DNA from: Anaerohalosphaeraceae bacterium
GTDB taxonomy: Bacteria > Planctomycetota > Phycisphaerae > Sedimentisphaerales > Anaerohalosphaeraceae
DNA length: 14,794 nucleotides
Direction: 5' to 3'
NCBI GenBank assembly: GCA_030671565.1
Contig: DAOVIC010000024.1
Coordinates: 1 to 14,794 of the forward strand
Made by a program: the position numbers and the translations under genes. This document shows positions 1 to 7,504 of the stretch, in pieces. The notes beneath the pieces are model-generated. The model was not told the DNA's origin. It made no database searches and was given only the letters and a program-made list of their open reading frames with translations. Every line of letters begins with the position of its first letter. The first letter of the stretch is position 1.

Positions 1-1106
1 ACCGCAGCAAAAAAAATGTCCGTGAAGAATATAATTTTAAGTCGTTGATAGGCGGCAGCTATAAGAAAGGAACGACTGAGTTCCATGCATTACTCAACAC
101 CGACTTAAAAAAATCGTATCTCGGATGGTCGGAAGAAACAGAATTTTATGAAGCCTATATCGCATCAAGACCGTCGTCAGCGTTTAATTTTAGTATAGGA
201 AAAAAATCATTAAAATGGGGCAAGGGATATGCATGGAACCCTGTGGCATTCCTTGACAGACCAAAGGACCCCGAAGACCCTGAACTTGCTCGGGAAGGTT
301 ATACAGTAATATCCGCCGATTACATTAAAAGTTTTGAAGGGCCGTTGAAAACGTTCTCTTTCACACCGGTCTTGATGCCCGTTTATGACCATATAAATAG
401 TGATTTCGGAAAAAATAACAACTTGAATTTTGCTGGAAAAATGTACCTTCTGCTTTATGACACAGATATTGATTTTATTTTTCTTACAGGCCAAAGCAAA
501 GCAAACCGATACGGGATGGATTTCTCCAGCAATGTCACTTCTAATTTTGAGTTACACGGAGAGTTGGCGTTCATCAATGATCATCAAAAAAGATTTATCG
601 ACAGCGATGGAACGGTTTTTAGCGAAGAATATGACGCGACAAGCTATCTGCTTGGCCTGCGATACCTGACTAAATCAGATACGACATATATCCTTGAGTA
701 TTTTCATGATGCGACAGGCTTTGCAGAGAGCGAAATGCAAGACTATTATTCTTTCATAGACACCGGCTACGACACGTATCTTAGCTCAGGCGATGATTCT
801 CTTTTAAGAAAAGCATCGAACGTCGCTGGGGGAAGCTACAACAGAAAAAATCCCATGAGAGACTATCTCTATCTGCGAGCCAGCCAGAAAGAGCCGTTTG
901 ACATGCTGTATTTTACCCCTTCACTAACGGGAATATTTAACGTTAGCGACGAAAGCGTTTCCATTAGCCCCGAATTATTATACACCGGCATCAAAAATCT
1001 GGAACTTCGACTGAAAGCAACCTTTCTTGTTGGGGACTCATACACCGAGTTTGGGGAAAAACTAAGTGATTCCAAAATAGAATTCAGGGTAAGATACTAT
1101 TTTTGA
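1..1106 (+). CDS. Outer-membrane beta-barrel protein, 3' part (cut by window edge)
   Basis: The reading frame is open from the first bases of the window (codons from base 3) to the TGA at 1104-1106, so the true start lies outside. A TTG at 45 is possible but has no convincing ribosome binding site. About 367 residues are visible. They alternate polar and aromatic/hydrophobic residues in short strand-like stretches (for example the repeated pattern around LLLYDTDIDFIFL), with no long hydrophobic helix. The protein ends FRVRYYF, and a C-terminal aromatic residue closing the last strand is the usual outer-membrane sorting signal for BAM. A Trp/Gly-rich patch with WGKGYAWNP lies near visible residue 70. 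I infer a porin or a channel for export or uptake, but I do not recognise the specific family. The next gene is on the opposite strand, and no strong terminator hairpin is visible after the stop. Confidence 0.7.
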   Translation, partial: RSKKNVREEYNFKSLIGGSYKKGTTEFHALLNTDLKKSYLGWSEETEFYEAYIASRPSSAFNFSIGKKSLKWGKGYAWNPVAFLDRPKDPEDPELAREGYTVISADYIKSFEGPLKTFSFTPVLMPVYDHINSDFGKNNNLNFAGKMYLLLYDTDIDFIFLTGQSKANRYGMDFSSNVTSNFELHGELAFINDHQKRFIDSDGTVFSEEYDATSYLLGLRYLTKSDTTYILEYFHDATGFAESEMQDYYSFIDTGYDTYLSSGDDSLLRKASNVAGGSYNRKNPMRDYLYLRASQKEPFDMLYFTPSLTGIFNVSDESVSISPELLYTGIKNLELRLKATFLVGDSYTEFGEKLSDSKIEFRVRYYF

Positions 1107-1184
1107 GTCAAGGACGACGGTTTTTTTCTCCTCAAAAAATCCGGTGTTCGGCAGGTGTCCGTTATCTTTTTAGTATCTGAGTTT

Positions 1185-2381
1185 TTAACGTTTGCGGGGT
1201 TTTCTTCCTGTTTGTCTTTTTTTGTGTTTTGGTCTGAATTTTCCTGCGGGGCGTTTTCTTGTGTTTTCGAGGTTCGGTTCGGCTCCGATCCAGTTTGGTT
1301 TCATTCTGTTGATTCTGAGCAGTTCTTTGAGATCGTGCAGGTCGCCTCTGGAGTAGAATGTCAGTGCAGTTCCTTTGCGTCCCATTCTTGCTGTTCTGCC
1401 TGTTCTGTGTGTGTATGCTTCTTTTCCGCGTGGGAAGTCGTAGTTTATTACGTGTGTTGTGTGTGAGAAGTCGAGGCCGCGGGATGCTATGTCCGTTGCG
1501 ACCATGATCTTAACTTTGTTTGCGCGGAATCGGTTGAAGAGGCTTGTTCGTCTTGACTGTTCCAGTCCGCCGTGTATGAGGTCCACAGATTTGAACTTGC
1601 TTTTTAACTTGTCGGCTAGTTTTGTGCAATTTGTTCTTGAGTTGCAGAATATGATGGCCTGTGCGGGATCCTCTTTTTCTATGAATTCGACCAGGGAGTT
1701 GAAGTGTGAGCTTCTGTCTACCTGTTTGAAGCAGTGGACGAGGCTCGATGGGGCTACCTTGTTTACGTTAAGCTCTATTGTCAGCGGGTCCTTTAGATAC
1801 TTCTTTGCGAGGTGCTGTATCGCTTTGGGCATTGTTGCCGAGAAGAGAAGGGTCTGGTGTTCGTGTATGAGGCATGAGAGGACGAATTCTATGTCGGTGA
1901 CGAAACCCATGTTCAGCATTTCGTCGGCTTCGTCGAGTACGAATGTTCTAACCTCGGAGAGCGAAAGTGGGCTGTGGTATAGGAGGTCTATCAGGCGGCC
2001 CGGCGTTGCGACGAGTATGTGTACTCCGTGTGCGAGCTTGCTGACCTGAGTCGATATCGGGAATCCGCCGTATACCGCGAATGGTGCGACTTTTGTATAT
2101 TTAGCAATATCTGAGATGGCGCTTACGTATTGGAGTGCCAGTTCGCGGGTTGGGACGAGGATCAGGGCCTGTATCTCGTTTAGTGTCATGTCGATCGACT
2201 GGACGAGCGGGAGGGCGCATGCGGCGGTTTTCCCTGATCCGGTTTCTGCCCGTGCGATCAGGTCGCGGTTTGCCAGGACGTGGGGGAAAGTGGTCTCCTG
2301 AACGGGTGTCAGGTCCTCGTATCCCATGTCTTTTAGGCCGCGGAGGATTTCTGGTTTTAGATTAAGTTCAGTGAATTTCAT
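1185..2381 (-). CDS. DEAD-box ATP-dependent RNA helicase (RhlE-like)
   Basis: A complete 398-residue cytoplasmic RNA helicase that would use ATP to unwind short RNA duplexes in ribosome assembly or mRNA turnover. All superfamily 2 motifs are visible in order: the Q motif around LTPVQ (24-28), Walker A AETGSGKT (45-52), PTRELA (77-82), TPGR (126-129), DEAD (150-153), SAT (181-183), IIFCNSR (243-249), ATDIASRG (295-302) and HRTGRTAR (325-332). The last 30 or so residues are strongly basic (KRPAGKF...RKPRKR), a tail typical of RhlE/CsdA-like helicases that helps RNA binding. The length fits a minimal RhlE rather than the longer DeaD. The start is ATG at 2381, with AGG about six bases upstream. 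It is transcribed divergently from etfB. The assignment to the family is firm; the exact paralogue is not. Confidence 0.95.
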   Translation of the reverse strand: MKFTELNLKPEILRGLKDMGYEDLTPVQETTFPHVLANRDLIARAETGSGKTAACALPLVQSIDMTLNEIQALILVPTRELALQYVSAISDIAKYTKVAPFAVYGGFPISTQVSKLAHGVHILVATPGRLIDLLYHSPLSLSEVRTFVLDEADEMLNMGFVTDIEFVLSCLIHEHQTLLFSATMPKAIQHLAKKYLKDPLTIELNVNKVAPSSLVHCFKQVDRSSHFNSLVEFIEKEDPAQAIIFCNSRTNCTKLADKLKSKFKSVDLIHGGLEQSRRTSLFNRFRANKVKIMVATDIASRGLDFSHTTHVINYDFPRGKEAYTHRTGRTARMGRKGTALTFYSRGDLHDLKELLRINRMKPNWIGAEPNLENTRKRPAGKFRPKHKKRQTGRKPRKR

Positions 2382-2587
2382 TTTTACCTGCGTTTTAAGT
2401 CGTTAAACAGGGGTCAATATGCGGCTGCCCTGCAAAAGGGGGTATTGTATACGTTTGTCGGTTGGATTGATATGTTAAAATCAGGGGGTGGTTATTTTTG
2501 TCAGAGGCGGTATAATGGCTTTTTTGTGTTTTAATGTGTCAAAATGTTTGATGATCCGGGTCAAAAGCGTGATCGGAGTGGTTTTTT
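2382..2587. promoter_or_regulatory. Divergent intergenic region with etf promoter (-10 at 2511-2516)
   Basis: A 206-bp gap between the divergent helicase and etfB genes. It holds a perfect TATAAT at 2511-2516 reading toward etfB, which would start RNA near 2523 and give a leader of about 65 nt. No good -35 hexamer sits 16-18 bp upstream, so the promoter may be activator-dependent or of weak -35 type. A GGAG at 2575-2578 lies nine bases before the etfB ATG at 2588. I see no clear operator palindrome and could not place a helicase promoter with confidence. Confidence 0.45.
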
Positions 2588-3385
2588 ATGCGTATTGTTG
2601 TTCCAATAAAGCAGGTTCCTGAGACTAAGAATGTTCGGATGGACGAGGCGACTGGTACTGTTATCCGGGAGGGAGTGGAGTCTATTGTTAATCCGCTTGA
2701 TCTTTATTCAATCGAGCTTGCGATCGAGTTGAAGGAGAAATACGGGGGTGAGGTGATCGCGATAAGCATGGGGCCTGGTTCGGCGGTTGAGGCGCTTAAA
2801 GAGGCGGTGGCGATGGGGGTTGACTCGGCAGTGCTGGTCAGCGATAAGGTTTTTGGGGGGAGCGATACGTGGGCGACGAGTTGTGTGCTTGCGGCGGGGA
2901 TTGAGAAGATCGGCGATTGTGATCTTGTGATATGCGGCGAGAGGGCGACCGATGGGGATACGGGGCAGGTTGGGCCGGGGATCGCGGCGTTTCTTGATGT
3001 GCCGGTGGTGACTTATGTCAGCAAGGTTGAAAGTGTGGCGGGCGGCTGCTGCCGTGTAGAAAGGATGGTTGAGGAGGGGTATGAGGTTTTAAGCGGGGCG
3101 ATGCCTTTGGTGCTTACTGTGGTTAAGGAGGTTAGCGATCCGCGGCTTCCGACTTTGCGGGGTAAGCAGCGGGCTCGAAAGATGGAAATCCCTGTTTGGG
3201 ATAATGAAATACTTGGGGTCGATGCTTCTAAGGTCGGGCTTGCCGGTTCGCCTACTCGGGTGGTTAAGATAGCTAAGCCTAAGGTGTCGCGGGAGTGCGA
3301 GCTTTGTTTTGGCGGAGATGATGTTTTGGGGGGGGATGCGGTGGAGAAGTTTTATTCGTTTTTGAAGCGGGGGGATTTTGTGTGA
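2588..3385 (+). CDS. etfB: Electron transfer flavoprotein beta subunit, bifurcating-type motif
   Basis: A 265-residue EtfB, normal length, that pairs with EtfA to carry electrons between a flavin dehydrogenase and other carriers. It begins with the family N-terminus (KQVPETKNVRMDE, 8-20). The EtfB signature region runs over about 157-178 (VERMVEEGYEVL...PLVLTV), followed by LRGKQRARKMEIP (190-202). The stretch DGDTGQVGP (122-130) is informative. In ETFs of the bifurcating/confurcating group this position reads DGDT-Q-VGP and helps hold a second FAD, whereas canonical mitochondrial-type ETFs bind AMP with a different sequence here. Gene and family are certain; the bifurcating assignment is an inference from this motif and from the dehydrogenase downstream. 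The stop overlaps the etfA start (ATGA, 3382-3385), so the two are translationally coupled. Confidence 0.95.
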   Translation: MRIVVPIKQVPETKNVRMDEATGTVIREGVESIVNPLDLYSIELAIELKEKYGGEVIAISMGPGSAVEALKEAVAMGVDSAVLVSDKVFGGSDTWATSCVLAAGIEKIGDCDLVICGERATDGDTGQVGPGIAAFLDVPVVTYVSKVESVAGGCCRVERMVEEGYEVLSGAMPLVLTVVKEVSDPRLPTLRGKQRARKMEIPVWDNEILGVDASKVGLAGSPTRVVKIAKPKVSRECELCFGGDDVLGGDAVEKFYSFLKRGDFV

Positions 3386-4374
3386 TGGGATACTCGGGCG
3401 TTTGGATAGTTGCTGAGCAAAAGGGCGGGGTTGTGCAGAGGGTTTCTTTCGAGCTGCTTACCCGCGGGCTGGAACTTGCGGCGAAGAGGGGATGTGGGCT
3501 TAGTGCGACGATTTTCGGTGAGAACGTCGAGCAGGGCGGATTGGATGAGCTTGTCGAGAGGGGGGCCCAGCGGGTTGTTTGTGTTGAAGGCGCCGGGCTT
3601 AGGGGTTTTTTGGTCGAGCCTTATGCAGCCTGCATGCTGAAGGTTATCGATGAGTATAAGCCTGAGGTTATTATTGCCGGGGCTACTACAACGGGGCGGA
3701 CGCTGATGCCTTATGTTGCGATTAAAGCAAATGCGGGGCTTACGGCGGATTGTACGGGGCTGGATATCGAAGAGGAAACGGGAAACCTTTTGCAGACGCG
3801 GCCTGCTATCGGCGGGAATATTATGGCGACTATTAAGACGCCGAATCATCGGCCGCAGATGGCGACGGTTCGGCCGAGGTCGACGAAAATGGCAGAAAGA
3901 GTTGCCGGGCGGAGCGGTGAGATAGTTCGGGTTAAGGCGGATGATGGATCGCTGGCGAGCCGGCTGGTTTACGAGAAGTTTATTGCTAATGAAGAGGAAA
4001 TGCCATTGGCCGATGCTGATATTGTCGTAGCCGTTGGCCGGGGTATAAAAAAGGCCGAAAATTTACCGTTGATATATGCCCTTGCCGATGTTCTTGGAGC
4101 TGCCGTCGGCGCGACGCGCGACGTAGTCGACCGCGGCTGGCTTAGCTATCCGCATCAGGTTGGGCTTAGCGGACAGACGGTTAGTCCGAAGCTTTATATT
4201 GCGGTTGGGATTTCCGGGACGATACAGCACTTGGCAGGGATGCAGACGGCGGAGAATATTGTCGCAGTTAACATCGATCCCGAGGCGCAGATATTTAAGG
4301 TTGCCGATTTCGGGATCGTCGGCGATCTGTTCGACGTAGTTCCTTTGATGGTAGAAAGAATCAAAAGAGGTTAA
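3382..4374 (+). CDS. etfA: Electron transfer flavoprotein alpha subunit
   Basis: A 330-residue EtfA. Residues 1-205 form the N-terminal domain (TTGRTLMPYVA near 103-113, QTRPAIGGNIMATI near 138-151). The C-terminal FAD domain starts at about 210: GRGIKKAENL (219-228), ATRDVVDRGW (244-253), QVGLSGQTVSPKLYIAVGISG (259-279) and NIDPEAQIFKVADFGIVGD (297-315). These carry the residues that cradle the flavin in this family. The protein starts directly at the ETF fold. There is no N-terminal ferredoxin-like cysteine domain, unlike LctC of Acetobacterium. The start is ATG at 3382, inside the etfB stop. With etfB it would form the heterodimer serving the FAD dehydrogenase encoded at 4702. Confidence 0.95.
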   Translation: MMGYSGVWIVAEQKGGVVQRVSFELLTRGLELAAKRGCGLSATIFGENVEQGGLDELVERGAQRVVCVEGAGLRGFLVEPYAACMLKVIDEYKPEVIIAGATTTGRTLMPYVAIKANAGLTADCTGLDIEEETGNLLQTRPAIGGNIMATIKTPNHRPQMATVRPRSTKMAERVAGRSGEIVRVKADDGSLASRLVYEKFIANEEEMPLADADIVVAVGRGIKKAENLPLIYALADVLGAAVGATRDVVDRGWLSYPHQVGLSGQTVSPKLYIAVGISGTIQHLAGMQTAENIVAVNIDPEAQIFKVADFGIVGDLFDVVPLMVERIKRG

Positions 4375-4456
4375 AATAAATAGCCAACAATGAACAGCCA
4401 ATGATGAAGTGGTGGTTTCGCCTTCGGCGAGGCTGATTAATTGAAAGGAAAAGATT
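4375..4456 (+). other. etfA / small-gene spacer with short hairpin and direct repeat
   Basis: This is the only sizeable gap inside the etf-dehydrogenase run (82 bp). It holds an imperfect direct repeat, AGCCAACAATGA (4382-4393) and AGCCAATGATGA (4397-4408). It also holds a five-pair hairpin, TCGCC (4418-4422), loop TTC, GGCGA (4426-4430). The hairpin has no U-run, so it is not an intrinsic terminator. It could be an mRNA processing or stability element that sets different levels of etf and dehydrogenase; that is a guess. Confidence 0.4.
4423..4439 (+). repeat. Short intergenic repeat, copy 1
   Basis: TTCGGCGAGGCTGATTA here matches TTCGGCGATGCTGATTA at 7464-7480 at 16 of 17 positions. Both copies lie in gene gaps, about 18-25 bases before the next start codon, and neither is coding. 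Copy 1 overlaps the right arm of the small hairpin. It may be a dispersed element or a shared regulatory sequence; two copies do not decide. Confidence 0.4.
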
Positions 4457-4705
4457 ATGCATATTTATGAGATTATTCTTGTGTTGGTTTTTTTGGCCGC
4501 TTTTGGGTTAGTTATTGTTTTACGCAGGCGTTATCCTGAGAAGGTTAATAAGCTGATCCCATATAATTATTTGGTTTTGGGAAGTTTGTTTTGCTATCTG
4601 AATAAAGGAAATGATAATAATACGTTTATTTTCTCGTCCGGTGTGGCTTTTTTTGCTTATGGAGTGTTTTTATTGGTTAAGCGTGATAAAGAGAGGAAGT
4701 TATGA
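4457..4705 (+). CDS. Small two-helix membrane protein within the etf-dehydrogenase run
   Basis: An 82-residue protein that I do not recognise. Residues 4-23 (IILVLVFLAAFGLVIVL) form a clear membrane helix followed by a basic RRRYPEKVNK patch. A second hydrophobic segment spans about 57-75 and ends in VKRDKERK, with a shorter hydrophobic stretch at 36-48. By the positive-inside rule the 23-33 loop and the C-terminus would be cytoplasmic. AAAGGA at 4444-4449 lies seven bases before the ATG, so it is a real translated gene. Its stop overlaps the next start (ATGA, 4702-4705), coupling it to the FAD dehydrogenase. Position and coupling suggest it could tether or partner the soluble ETF/dehydrogenase at the membrane; this is inference only. 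A small unrelated membrane protein is the alternative. Confidence 0.8.
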   Translation: MHIYEIILVLVFLAAFGLVIVLRRRYPEKVNKLIPYNYLVLGSLFCYLNKGNDNNTFIFSSGVAFFAYGVFLLVKRDKERKL

Positions 4706-6132
4706 CGCAAGGGTGCGAATATAATCCGGTTACTCTCGAAGTAGTCAAGAAACTTAAGGCTATTGTTGGGGATAAGTTTGTTATCTTTGGCAGTGCTGAT
4801 GAGCTTGAGGCTTTTTCTCATGATGAGACTCCTGATCTTAAGTATGCTCATATGCCTGAGGTTGTTGTTCGTCCTCGTACCGCTTTAGAGATAGCGTCTA
4901 TTATGAAGCTTGCTAATTCTGAAATGATCCCTGTTACTCCTCGCGGGGCCGGGTCGGGTTTGTCCGGCGGGGCGGTTCCTGTTTATGGGGGGATCGTGCT
5001 TTTTATGGATCGGATGAACGAGATATTGGAGCTGGATGAAGAGAACATGATGATCGTTGTGGAACCCGGAGTGGTTGCGAACGATATTAACGAGTACCTT
5101 GAGCCTTACGGGTTGTTCTTTGCGGGGTATCCGATGAGCATGGAGACCTGCTATATCGGCGGAAATGTTGCCGAAAATGCCGGCGGGGGGAAGGCGGTAA
5201 AGTATGGGGTTACCGGTAGATACGTTCTTGGGCTTGAGGTGGTTACGCCGGGCGGGGAGATCGTTGAGCTTGGGGGGAAACTGATCAAGGATGTTACCGG
5301 GTATAATATGATACAGCTTATGACCGGCTCGGAAGGGACGCTTGGGGTGTTTACCAAGATCGTGCTTAAACTTATGCCGCTTCCTAAGGTGCAGGTCGAT
5401 CTTTTGTGCTTGTTTGAAACTTCAGAGGCGGCGATAAAGACAGTGCCGCAGATTATGACCGCCTGCGGCGTTATACCTACGGCGATCGAGTTTATGGATA
5501 AGGATTCTGTGAAGGCTTCCTGCGAATATCTTAATGAGACTTTTGATTACAGCAGTGCAGGGGCGATGCTGATCATTACTGTTGACGGGTCGGATAAAGA
5601 GCAGGTGGAAAACGAATATGAGGCGATCGGGGAGCTGTGTATGAAATATAACGCGATAGAAGTTTATGTTGCCGATAACGCGACGACTTCGGAGCGGATA
5701 TGGAAGATCAGGCGGAATATTCCGGAAGCTCATAGCTTGATAAGCAAGCGGCAGAGTAATGAGGACCTTGTTGTTCCGCCTGCTTCGATACCGGCGATGG
5801 TCGGTAAGTTTGCCCAGCTGTCGGAGAAATACGGCGTGCTTATCCCGTGCTTCGGTCATGCCGGCGACGGCAATCTGCATGCGAGGATAATACCCGATGA
5901 GGCGTGGAGCGATGAGAAGTGGGAAGGAATGCTGCCGGATATCCTTAGCGAACTTTATAAACTAACCGCAGAATTAGGCGGCAGGATTTCCGGTGAACAT
6001 GGCATAGGGCATAAACGCAAAAAGTATATGAACCATGTAGTAAGTGACGCATACCTCGATATGCTAAGGACTATCAAAAAAGGCCTCGATCCGAATAATG
6101 TTCTGAATCCGGGCAAAATTTTCGACGTTTGA
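4702..6132 (+). CDS. FAD-linked 2-hydroxyacid (lactate/glycolate) dehydrogenase, LctD/GlcD type
   Basis: A 476-residue flavoprotein of the FAD_binding_4 plus FAD-oxidase C-terminal family, full length. The FAD-binding half shows RGAGSGLSGGA (81-91), GGNVAENAGG (153-162), KDVTGYNM (196-203) and TGSEGTLG (208-215). The C-terminal half carries the metal/substrate histidine motifs HAGDGNLH (386-393) and GEHGIGHKR (431-439). Such enzymes oxidise D-lactate, glycolate or related 2-hydroxyacids. No glcE or glcF neighbours are present. Instead it follows etfB and etfA, the arrangement of the Acetobacterium lctBCD confurcating lactate dehydrogenase, so ETF is the likely electron acceptor. The start ATG 4702 has AGAGGA just upstream and overlaps the preceding stop. 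The substrate cannot be told from the sequence; no lactate permease or racemase gene is seen. Confidence 0.9.
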   Translation: MTQGCEYNPVTLEVVKKLKAIVGDKFVIFGSADELEAFSHDETPDLKYAHMPEVVVRPRTALEIASIMKLANSEMIPVTPRGAGSGLSGGAVPVYGGIVLFMDRMNEILELDEENMMIVVEPGVVANDINEYLEPYGLFFAGYPMSMETCYIGGNVAENAGGGKAVKYGVTGRYVLGLEVVTPGGEIVELGGKLIKDVTGYNMIQLMTGSEGTLGVFTKIVLKLMPLPKVQVDLLCLFETSEAAIKTVPQIMTACGVIPTAIEFMDKDSVKASCEYLNETFDYSSAGAMLIITVDGSDKEQVENEYEAIGELCMKYNAIEVYVADNATTSERIWKIRRNIPEAHSLISKRQSNEDLVVPPASIPAMVGKFAQLSEKYGVLIPCFGHAGDGNLHARIIPDEAWSDEKWEGMLPDILSELYKLTAELGGRISGEHGIGHKRKKYMNHVVSDAYLDMLRTIKKGLDPNNVLNPGKIFDV

Positions 6133-6153
6133 TAAAGTATAAAGGATATGGCT

Positions 6154-7455
6154 ATGAAGAAGGTTGTTTTATTTTGGGCATTGTTTAGTGTTGGGATTTG
6201 TTTTGGAGGGGAAAATTGGCCCAGTTGGCGTGGGGTTGATATGATGGGAGTTTCGGCAGGGGGGAATCCTCCTGTTAAATGGAGTGAATCCGAAAATATT
6301 AAATGGAAAGTTAAACTTCAAGGTGATGATTCGGATTCTTCGCCGGTTATCTGGGCCGATAAGATATTTTTCATGGCGGCTATCGAAACTGATAAAAAGA
6401 GTGGTGAGGCGGTTGCGCAGGAAGGGGGCAGAAGGAGGGGTCCCCGTCTTAAAAAACCCGCGCATGCCTTTAAGTTTGATCTTGTGTGTCTGGATCGTAA
6501 AACGGGGAAGGTTTTGTGGCAGGAAACCTTGTGTGAAGCTTTTCCTCATCAGGGGCATCATGCCGATCATGGTGTGGCTTCTTTTTCGCCAGTGACAGAT
6601 GGGGAGTATGTTTGGGTTAGTCTTGGTAGTTTTGGGGTGTATTGCTATGATCTTGACGGTAAGAAAGTTTGGGATAAGGAAATGATGACACAACGCAATC
6701 GGTGGGGTGAGGCGTCTTCGCCGGTGTTGGCAGCCGATGCCCTGATCGTTGTTGCTGATCAGGAGGATGAGTCTTTTATATTTGCGTTCGATAAGAAAAC
6801 CGGTAAAGAGATTTGGAAGAAGCCTCGCGACGAGACGTCCGGGTGGACGACGCCTATAGCGGTTGATGTTGATGGGCAGTTGCAGGTTATCGTTAACGGA
6901 GGGAATCGCGTTCGCAGTTATGACGCTAAAACCGGAGAGGTGATATGGCAATGCGGCGGGCAAACGCGTAACGCGGTCCCGGTCCCGGTTGTCGGTTTCG
7001 ATATGGTGTTCTGTACGAGCGGTTACAGGGGGAGTGCTTTGCTGGCTATTAAGCTGGGGAGAAAAGGCGAACTAACGGATACCGATGCCGTTGCGTGGGA
7101 GGTTGATGAGGGTACGCCGTATGTGCCTTCGCCGGTTCTTTATGGCGATAAGCTTTATGTTTGTTCTGTGAATAACGGGATTTTATCCTCTTACAATGCC
7201 AGGACGGGTAAGGCGTATTTTGTTAAGGAAAAGCTGGACGAGATAAAAGGTGTTTATGCATCTCCCGCGGCGGCTGGGGGAAATGTTTATGTGGCGGGGC
7301 GTAACGGTGTGGTTTATGTGATAAAGCCTGATGAGAAACTTGAGGTTATCGCGGTGAATAAACTTGACGATGAAATAGATTGTTCGCCGGCATTTGTCGC
7401 CGATGAGATTTATCTGAAGGGTAGGGAGTATTTGTATTGTATTGCTAAGCCATAA
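6154..7455 (+). CDS. Secreted PQQ-like beta-propeller repeat protein
   Basis: A 433-residue exported protein with a signal peptide (MKKVVLFWALFSVGICFGG) followed by ENWPSWRG, the usual opening of planctomycete PQQ-like/BamB-like propeller proteins. Repeated blade motifs of the D-x-KTG-x-x-x-W kind are visible: DRKTGKVLW, LDGKKVWD, DKKTGKEIW, DAKTGEVIW and NARTGKAY. These blades build a beta-propeller. Whether it binds PQQ is unknown; most members of this group have no proven cofactor or enzyme activity. Start choice: AAAGGA (6141-6146) is only one base before the ATG at 6148 but seven before the ATG at 6154, so I use 6154 (MKK). It lies 21 bases after the dehydrogenase stop and may be co-transcribed. 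A role with the dehydrogenase is not shown. Confidence 0.85.
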   Translation: MKKVVLFWALFSVGICFGGENWPSWRGVDMMGVSAGGNPPVKWSESENIKWKVKLQGDDSDSSPVIWADKIFFMAAIETDKKSGEAVAQEGGRRRGPRLKKPAHAFKFDLVCLDRKTGKVLWQETLCEAFPHQGHHADHGVASFSPVTDGEYVWVSLGSFGVYCYDLDGKKVWDKEMMTQRNRWGEASSPVLAADALIVVADQEDESFIFAFDKKTGKEIWKKPRDETSGWTTPIAVDVDGQLQVIVNGGNRVRSYDAKTGEVIWQCGGQTRNAVPVPVVGFDMVFCTSGYRGSALLAIKLGRKGELTDTDAVAWEVDEGTPYVPSPVLYGDKLYVCSVNNGILSSYNARTGKAYFVKEKLDEIKGVYASPAAAGGNVYVAGRNGVVYVIKPDEKLEVIAVNKLDDEIDCSPAFVADEIYLKGREYLYCIAKP

Positions 7456-7463
7456 GGGGCAGT

Positions 7464-7480
7464 TTCGGCGATGCTGATTA
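7464..7480 (+). repeat. Short intergenic repeat, copy 2
   Basis: TTCGGCGATGCTGATTA, which matches 4423-4439 with one difference. It lies in the 49-bp gap between the propeller gene and the radical SAM gene, about 24 bases before the ATG. It does not form the hairpin seen at copy 1. Confidence 0.4.
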
Positions 7481-7504
7481 TGACTTTATTTAGGGGAAAT
7501 TGGG

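Noticed and set aside
1107..1184. Terminator between the barrel gene and the helicase
   Set aside because: T-runs are present, but no stem longer than about three or four pairs lies in front of them on either strand.
1155..2365. Several plus-strand open frames across the helicase region
   Set aside because: They are antisense to a gene with every DEAD-box motif intact, and their translations are Cys/Ser/Phe-rich without domains.
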